Origin: Acanthamoeba sp. SK_2022b
Lineage: Eukaryota; Discosea; Longamoebia; Acanthamoebidae
Assembly: GCA_027943245.1 (NCBI GenBank)
Contig: JANDJZ010000776.1
Location: 1-13,844 of the forward strand
Reading direction: 5' to 3'
DNA length: 13,844 bases
In this document: in pieces, positions 8,544 to 13,844 of the stretch
Layout: each line of letters starts with the position of its first letter
Numbering within the stretch: position 1 is the stretch's first letter
Notes under the pieces: generated by a model
What the model was told of the DNA's origin: nothing
Databases searched by the model: none
What the model saw: only the letters and a program-made list of their open reading frames with translations
Position numbers and translations under genes: made by a program

Positions 8544-9298
8544 CCGTGAGGCAGGGACAACGCGTGGGTGCAGCGCGGAGAGGACAGCGTCGTCGGTACA
8601 TACCGACGTGGGGGAACAGGAGCGCGCCCTCGCTGAGCCCTCCGCCGGAGCGGGCCAGGGTCTGCTGCTCGAACGTCCATTTCCTGCGCGCACGACACGT
8701 GCGTGGCCGTGCGGCTGGCGTTCAGCCACTGCGTCGTGCTCGTTTTGCTGGCGTGACAGCAGCAGCTCGAGAAGGAGGCCCTCTGGTCGACGATGCATGC
8801 ACGTATGATCAAGCCAAGGCGAGCGCGTGCAGTACCGAAAGAAGATGCGTCGGCGCGCTCGAGCCGGCCAGAGCGAGTCGTCCTGCGAGCACGCGCACCA
8901 TCACCACCTTTACTATCGTCGTCGTCATCAGCATCGCCAGCAGGCGGCAAGGGGAGTGGCGGCACCTCGGAAAGGAGAAGCGATGCGCGGCACACGGCGC
9001 CCACACGCAACAGGTCGTCCCGTCCGAGCAGGCCAAACACCTGCACGTCGCCCGTCCCGGTCACTAGGCTAACTTGGCAAGGCAACCGGAGGGTAGGCCA
9101 ATACCCGGAGCAGGGCCTCGGCGGGCAGCCGGTGGAACCCACTGCCGCCACACAGATTTAGTGGCTCCGGCGACAGCCCGGTGATTTCATTCACTTCGTC
9201 ATGAAGTGGAGTGGCGGAGGTCCCGTGAACCTTTCAGCATTGAACTCGGCGGCCGCTGTGGCACTGAGCAGGGAAAGGTTGTCCTCTTCGTCGTCCAT
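6881..9298 (-). CDS. F-box protein with WD40/beta-propeller-like C-terminal region
   Basis: Ten exons on the minus strand: 9298-9195, 9141-9105, 9040-8966, 8882-8836, 8683-8604, 8477-8388, 8299-8150, 8012-7522, 7428-7296 and 7194-6881. All phases match and the product is 506 residues. The F-box is split over exons 2 and 3: FHRLPAEALLR then VFGLLGRDDLLRVGAVCRA, residues 37-66, followed by DDSLWPARARRR. The C-terminal part has WD40-like strand patterns, for example VTCLSVNQDSRRVAFGHRDG at 202-221 followed by RVDCFAF, then SVLLCGYTNGRVEMV, SSVAWARADGNQILCV, and ALTARALYLMRL near the end. Canonical WD dipeptides are missing, so the propeller assignment is moderate. Likely role: substrate receptor of an SCF ubiquitin ligase, in the style of FBXW proteins. 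The start at 9298 gives MDDEEDNLSLLS; the F-box frame has no usable ATG nearer. Introns 5 to 9 all contain simple repeats. The fourth intron (8684-8835, 152 nt) is the longest in this gene and could hide a small exon. Confidence 0.82.
7252..7281 (-). repeat. (GTG/CAC)n repeat in intron 9 of the F-box/WD40-like gene
   Basis: Eight GTG units on the plus strand (CAC in gene sense) followed by GATGATG. It lies within intron 7195-7295, about 60 nt upstream of the 3' splice site in gene sense. The translated poly-histidine is intronic. Confidence 0.85.
7461..7480 (-). repeat. (CGCA)n tetranucleotide repeat in intron 8 of the F-box/WD40-like gene
   Basis: About five units of CACG/CGCA on the plus strand (TGCG in gene sense), flanked by further alternating CG/CA bases. 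It lies within intron 7429-7521, about 30 nt upstream of the acceptor AAAGTAG. Confidence 0.8.
8024..8094 (-). repeat. (CA)n microsatellite, about 35 units, in intron 7 of the F-box/WD40-like gene
   Basis: A pure 71-nt dinucleotide tract, read as (GT)n in gene sense, within intron 8013-8149. It ends about 11 nt upstream of exon 8, where the polypyrimidine tract is expected; the acceptor is GTGAATAG. Confidence 0.95.
8326..8345 (-). repeat. (CACGA)4 pentanucleotide repeat in intron 6 of the F-box/WD40-like gene
   Basis: Four perfect CACGA units followed by CACACG, reading TCGTG repeats in gene sense. It lies within intron 8300-8387, about 27 nt upstream of the acceptor ACATCAG. Confidence 0.85.
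8487..8541 (-). repeat. (CA)n microsatellite, about 27 units, in intron 5 of the F-box/WD40-like gene
   Basis: A pure 55-nt tract, (GT)n in gene sense, within intron 8478-8603; it ends 9 nt from the acceptor CTGGCCAG. The intron is 126 nt and stop-free in the reading frame, so retention would add a Val-Cys repeat. Confidence 0.95.
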
Positions 9299-9721
9299 CT
9301 CGCGAGCTTCTTTTTTATGTCATTTTTAATTCTTTCTGTGTTTTGTCGGCCTCAGGAAAATCAAGAGAAAGAACAACACAAATGTATCGCTCTCCTGTTT
9401 GGGAGCGTTGCCGGGACCGTGGCGCTCTTGTCCCAGAGCTGCGATAACGGAAAGAGACCGTCTCCGGTTTCGTGAACCTAGCGAACCAATCCCGTGCCGT
9501 CCGAAGACAAACGTTTATTTGCACACGGTCCATTTTATTCTCTGTCAAACTGTACCTATCCGACCAACACAAGACCAGCGAACCTCTCTTCAACAGGCCA
9601 CTCTCGAGGTGTGCACCCTTCTGCCCCCTGTCTTGCTTCCACAAGCGCTGTGTTAACGGCCATAACATTTATCCTTGCGCAGTGCCGTTCAAGTTAGATA
9701 TATACACCTCACAAGTCCGGC
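9299..9721. promoter_or_regulatory. Shared intergenic region between divergent F-box/WD40-like and glycine-repeat genes
   Basis: These 423 bp separate the two divergent starts. An ACCAAT motif lies near 9484. An A/T stretch ATATATA near 9698-9704 is only about 20 bp before the ATG at 9722, too close for an ordinary TATA box unless the leader is almost absent. A T-rich block at 9308-9345 lies beside the minus-strand start. No coding sequence or RNA gene could be supported. Confidence 0.45.
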
Positions 9722-12700
9722 ATGAGCATGGAGAGCGCTGTGGTGATCGAAGGCTCGGCTCCCCCCGAGGCTGCGTTTCTGGATGGGGCGGACAAAGTCA
9801 AGCCCAACCTTTCCTCTTCCTCCTCCTCCTCCTCTTCGTCGTCGACTTGCTCTGTGCCACCCTCGGCTCCGTCGCTGGCCGCCTCGTTCGCCGTCGACGC
9901 TCCGCCCTCGCCCGGCAACGACGAGCGGGCCACGCACGACGAGCCTCCCCAGCAGCCGCAAGGGCTCAGCCTGGGCGGCCTCACGATGGCTGCCGCCGGC
10001 TACGACGGACTTGCTCCGCCTGGTGACGGCGGCTACGACGGACTGGCTCCGCCTGGCGACGGCGGCTACGACGGCGGGAGCCGTCCACGAGCGGACACAG
10101 TGATGAGCGAGGAGGACGAGAACGAGCTCGACGCCCATGTGAGCGGCGACGACTACGCCGACGGCGATGCTCAGCTGATGAGCGACGTCAAGCTTGGTGC
10201 GTGACCGAGGCGACCAGTTCGCAGCTCCTTCTTGGCTTTTCTCGCTTTTTTTTTATTGACAACTCGCGATAAGGAAAGGTTGGTCACCTATTTAAATTAC
10301 TAATTAATGGTTGTGTGGTTGCAACCAACATTAACGCACATGCCATACACTAATGCACATGTCATATGCTGAACTCTACTAACATTTCTCTGTTGTTGCA
10401 GAGCCGGAGCCCCCGAGTGTGATTGACCACCAGTTGACCTTCAACGCCAACGGTGCGCATGGCGCCCACGGCAGCCACGGAAGCACGGGCCACCACGGCT
10501 CCGGCGGGGTACCTCCTGCTGCCTGTGCGCCGTTGCGTGGTCGGATGCGCGCGTGTGTCCTGTGATGATTACAAGCCATTGCCTGACGCAGTGTGGCGAT
10601 GACGCAGGGCGGGCACGGAGGCAGTGGCTCGTCGGGCCACCGCGGGGCCGACGGCCGACATGCCACCAACATTAGCGTCAACCACACCTACAGCCCTCTC
10701 ACCTCCACCGTCACCTGTACTCGCTTATACCCACCACTGCACACACGGTTGTCGACAGTAGTCTGACTTCAACACTGTTGACGTGGTGTGCCATTGCAGT
10801 GAAGGACAGCGTGACGGGCAACATGCAGATCATTCCGCTGGCAGAAGACGAGACACGCACGCCCCAGCTCGTGTTCCTCACCGCGCGCGGTGGCGACGGC
10901 GGCCGCGGAGGCGACGGCGGTGCGCCCCCCCCTCCCTCCCTCCATCTTTCGCTCGTCACTAACCTGGGTGGGCGACCACGTTTGTGATCGTTCGGTTCAG
11001 GTCGTGGCGGAGATGGCGGGACGGGCTACAGGGGCCAGGACGCCACACGCTACTCGAGCGGCACCAACGGAGGCCCCGGCGGAAACGGTATGCGCGCCCG
11101 CCCGCCGGGCGGTCTCAGTGTGTCGACACAGTTGTCATCTAAACACAACAATGGGCGGGCGCAGGCGGCAATGGAGGTGATGGCGCCGACGGGGGCACGG
11201 GCGGCAACGGTGGGCATATCGCGGTCAATGTCGACGAACGCGATATGGACTTCGTGATGCTCTACAGCCGACCCAACTTCGCCGGCGGCGATGGAGGTGC
11301 GCCCACACGTCGACATAAAGGCGTAGAGCCCCTGCTCAAGCTTCTTCTTATTGTGTTGTGACCAGGCCACAAGGGACACGGCGGCAGCGGTGGCAGCGGA
11401 GGTAGCGGCGGTGCCGGTGGTAGCTCCTACTCATGGTCCGAAACGCACACCAGGAGCAACGGCGATGGCACCACCAGTACCTCGATGCCATTCCTTGCAT
11501 TCCGAAGCCTGCCACTTGCATTTTTTGCCTGACCTCTCGTGCGCACGCCACCAGGCACCTACTCGACCTACCACTCTAACCCTGGGGGCTGCTCGGGCCC
11601 GAGCGGCCATTCTGGCAGCCGCGGCCGAGACGGTATGGACGGTCGCGACGGCGCCACCGGCAGCTACTCCATCAATGTTAACCACAGTAAGCCTCCCCCA
11701 TTTCTATACTCGCGCTCGAGGCCCATACAGCGCTTGTTCCTGATTTGCGCCAATGGCGACAGACGGCGCCTGCAAGGTCTACCACTCGCCCTACGAACTC
11801 CGAACGGTCCAATACGAGATCGAGGATTACAACGACGACGGCATCATCGAGCCCGACGACGACCTGCGCGTGACCTTCACGGTGACCAACAACGGCGGCA
11901 TGCCCACGCCCGTGCACCAGTTCATCAAGCTCTACCTCCAGTCCAACACCTGGGTGGCCTTTGACAACGACGCCGACCACCACAAGATCACGCGCAGCCT
12001 GGCCGTGGGCGAGAGCTACACGGTGCGCAAAATGCGCGTGCGCGTGAAGGACATTGATGCGCCGAGGGTGGGCAAGCGGCTGCGCGAAGTGGCGCGGCTC
12101 GACTACCGGGGCCTCGTGCAGCGCGTGAATCGGCTGCTGCCTGGCTTGCGCGCCCAGGTGGACCCCTTCGTCGTCCAGTTCCCCGTTCTCATCTCTGCCG
12201 GTTCGTGTCCCCCCCCCAAAGCTCAAATAATAACATTTAAATTTGTTTGTTTATTTTTTTAAAATAAATTTTAACAAAATTGAAATTGGTTGTGAAAACA
12301 GTGGAGGGCCTGCGCACGATCACGATGGAGGAGGAGGCACCAGTGACCTTCAGCGTCAAGAACATTTCCACCAAGGTACTCACTCATTTCCTCGACAACT
12401 TGCTGCCGGCACTTCTTGGCAAACTCCTCAACACCTCTCTTTCGTGGTGTTAACAGCCGATCGGGTCCAAGTGCGGTCGGCCGGTCGAAGCCTACCTGGG
12501 CATCGCCGAGAACTTCAAGCTTCAGAAGGACGACATGGTGTTCCGCAACCGCAAGGGACGGGTGCGACCCTTCCTCGAGGGCCTCCTCAAGCAGATTAAG
12601 CACCTCGAGCCCGGCGCCTTGACCTACATCTCAGGTACGTACCCTGGTGTTGTGTGTTGTATGTGCGCTTGTGTTTGTAAGTGGAGCTGGTTGTTGACGA

Positions 12701-13787
12701 TGGTTTTGGGTGATAGGAACGATGTCGTTCAACAATGACGATCTGCCGGCCTACGTTCACGGCGACCTCACGGCCTACCTCAAGCTCAGCGGCATGCGGC
12801 CAGACAACAGGGACCACCTGCGGTGCATCCAGCAACGGTTGTTTGCCATACAGCTGGCGGAGCCGTACAAGGCCAAGGAGAACGTCGACGTGCTGCTCGT
12901 TACCAACACCAACACCACCCACGAGGAGGTGCCACCACCTCTCCCTCTTAAGCAAACTCGCCTTGTAGGCTCACCCCCGAGATCACGATACGTGTGGGTC
13001 CAGGTGAAAGCGTGGGAAAGGCTACTGGCCAACCTGGGCCTGCCCACCGTGACGTCGTGGAACCTGTCCCTCTACGAGGGCGTCTCGTTCACCTACCGTC
13101 GCCTTGTGCGTCTCTCCCTCTTCGTTTTTCTTCCACAAGTTTATTAATTTATATCACAGTTTAAATTTGGTATTAAAAATTGGTATTTAAAAAGCTCTTT
13201 GGCTTGAATACTGATGGCGGTATGTCTATACAGGATGGTGGCACGCTGATCGAGGACCTGAAGGACAAGCTGGTCATCTTCCTCAACAACAACTACTCGC
13301 GCGGCGCCGAAGACACCAAGGAAGCCATCACCGACCTCCCCGCTCGCGTACGAGACATCTCCCACCCACGCACCGCCCATCATACTCCGCTCGTGTGTTC
13401 GCGATTATTTATACGTCGACAATGCAGGAGCTGTACCTGTTGGTGAGGGACGCCGGTATCCGCACCTACGTCGTGGGCCAGTCGATCGCGAACGCGCTGC
13501 CCAACCGCATCCTGCCATTCCCCGAGAAGGAGAAGAGCGACTACGTGAGCGTGAAGGAGGTCATCACGCGGCGGAGGGAGGACGAGGGCGAGCTGCCCCT
13601 GGGCACCAGCCGCGACAAGTTCGCCAAGCAGAGGCGCCTCCGCCAGCTCAAGCGGCAGAAGATGCTCAACGAGACCAACGGTGACGAACACGAAGAAGAA
13701 CATGAACAGGAGCCCAAGAAGAAGGCCAAGGGGAAGGGGAAGGCTAAGGGTGACGATGAGGAGGACGCCGAAGTCGAGGCCAAGGAG
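9722..13787 (+). CDS. Glycine-triplet repeat protein with Ca-loop-like motif (3' end outside window)
   Basis: Fifteen exons: 9722-10196, 10402-10508, 10608-10716, 10800-10919, 11001-11087, 11165-11296, 11366-11476, 11555-11686, 11763-12200, 12302-12375, 12457-12634, 12717-12928, 13004-13105, 13234-13347, 13428-13787. Phases match at all junctions, giving 917 residues; donor GTAAGA at 13788 shows that the gene continues. Residues 1-158 are low-complexity (a run of 11 Ser, acidic and Pro-rich parts, a tandem 11-residue repeat). Residues about 170-424 alternate Gly-x-y runs with short beta-like segments such as TNISVNHTY and HIAVNVDERDMDFVMLYSRP. From 425 a folded region begins, with DYNDDGIIEPDD at 446-457 resembling a DxNxDG calcium loop, then VTFTVTNNGGMPTP. 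The end is Lys/Glu-rich. No signal peptide or membrane segment is seen, so it is probably intracellular. Similar architecture exists in uncharacterised bacterial and protist proteins (recollection, possibly the DUF7932 group). Function unknown. An alternative acceptor at 13194 would add 13 residues to exon 14. Confidence 0.85.
9998..10073 (+). repeat. Tandem 33-bp coding repeat
   Basis: Two nearly identical 33-bp units (9998-10030, 10031-10063) plus a third partial unit encode GYDGLAPPGDG twice and then GYDGG. The copies differ at synonymous positions only (CTT/CTG, GGT/GGC), which shows selection on the peptide or a fairly recent duplication. They lie in the disordered N-terminal part of the glycine-repeat protein. 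Confidence 0.9.
10444..11670 (+). repeat. Gly-x-y triplet modules split by phase-1 introns
   Basis: Five Gly-rich blocks occur in successive exons: GAHGAHGSHGSTGHHG (exon 2), GSSGHRGADG (exon 3), GGDGGRGGDGG running across into exons 5 and 6, GHGGSGGSGGSGGAGG (exon 7) and GPSGHSGSRGRDGMDGRDG (exon 8). Glycine recurs every third residue. Proline is rare, unlike animal collagens. Introns 4, 5 and 6 each split a glycine codon after its first base, so exons 4-8 are all symmetrical 1-1 exons (120, 87, 132, 111, 132 nt). Confidence 0.85.
12201..12301 (+). other. AT-rich intron of the glycine-repeat gene
   Basis: Intron 9 starts with GTTCGTGTCC and a C run and then turns at about 12226 into a 70-nt A/T-only-like block with TTTAAATTTG and T8, ending TGAAAACAG. 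Composition changes abruptly within the intron. Confidence 0.8.
13106..13233 (+). other. AT-rich intron with two possible acceptors
   Basis: Donor GTGCGTCTC at 13106. An A/T block at 13139-13194 contains TTTAAATTTG as in the intron at 12201. Two acceptors are phase-compatible: AAAAAG ending at 13194 and CTATACAG ending at 13233. The second has the better C/T content and joins TYRRL to DGGTLIEDLKD; the first would add 13 residues. Confidence 0.65.
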
Positions 13788-13844
13788 GTAAGATCGCCCG
13801 CCTTTCTCTCCACTACGCCGTCGTCTCACGTGTGATCGTTGGCG

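Noticed and set aside
8684..8835. Extra exon with TQWLNASRTATHV in the fourth intron of the F-box/WD40-like gene
   Set aside because: No donor with matching phase leaves an intron longer than 15 nt; the direct join 8836 to 8683 is in phase and gives a sensible protein.
8429..9151. Long reading frames on both strands through the (CA)n tract (Thr-His and Val-Cys repeats)
   Set aside because: The dinucleotide repeat is stop-free by nature; exon phases and the split F-box place it in an intron.
9698..9704. TATA box for the glycine-repeat gene
   Set aside because: It lies only about 20 bp before the ATG, too near for a normal start site; may be chance.

Overview
The window is eukaryotic nuclear DNA. 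It is dense in short spliceosomal introns (mostly 53-205 nt, GT-AG, C/T-rich 3' ends), has GC-rich exons with some AT-rich introns, and carries microsatellites inside introns. No operons, Shine-Dalgarno sites or organellar features are visible. The gene set (secreted GH16 glucanase, single-domain saposin-like peptide, F-box proteins, a glycine-triplet repeat protein) and the intron style fit a free-living amoebozoan, most like Acanthamoeba. That assignment is inference; no sequence search was possible. Gene models were built by joining exons whose reading phases match at every junction.

Layout: (1) 1-986, minus: the 5' five exons of a GH16 beta-glucanase gene with signal peptide and intact E-x-D-x-x-E active site; its 3' end lies off the window. 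(2) 987-1702: intergenic gap between divergent genes. (3) 1703-2696, plus: five-exon membrane-anchored SAM-methyltransferase-like protein with one GC-AG intron. (4) 2944-5882, plus: a large F-box protein with about 600 residues of unrecognised sequence after the F-box; one intron holds a (CCA)n tract running into the 3' splice site. (5) 5883-6275: convergent 3' region. (6) 6276-6650, minus: intronless saposin B-type secreted protein with six canonical cysteines. (7) 6881-9298, minus: ten-exon F-box protein with WD40/beta-propeller-like sequence; five consecutive introns contain simple repeats. (8) 9299-9721: shared intergenic region between divergent starts. (9) 9722-13787 and beyond, plus: fifteen exons of a glycine-triplet repeat protein with a Ca-loop-like motif and a highly charged C-terminal part; it continues past the window.

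The genes form no evident pathway. The GH16 enzyme and the saposin-like protein are both secretory/endolysosomal and would fit a microbe-feeding cell. The two F-box proteins would be substrate adaptors of SCF ubiquitin ligases. The least described items are the glycine-triplet protein, the C-terminal region of the first F-box protein, and the microsatellite-filled introns next to 3' splice sites.
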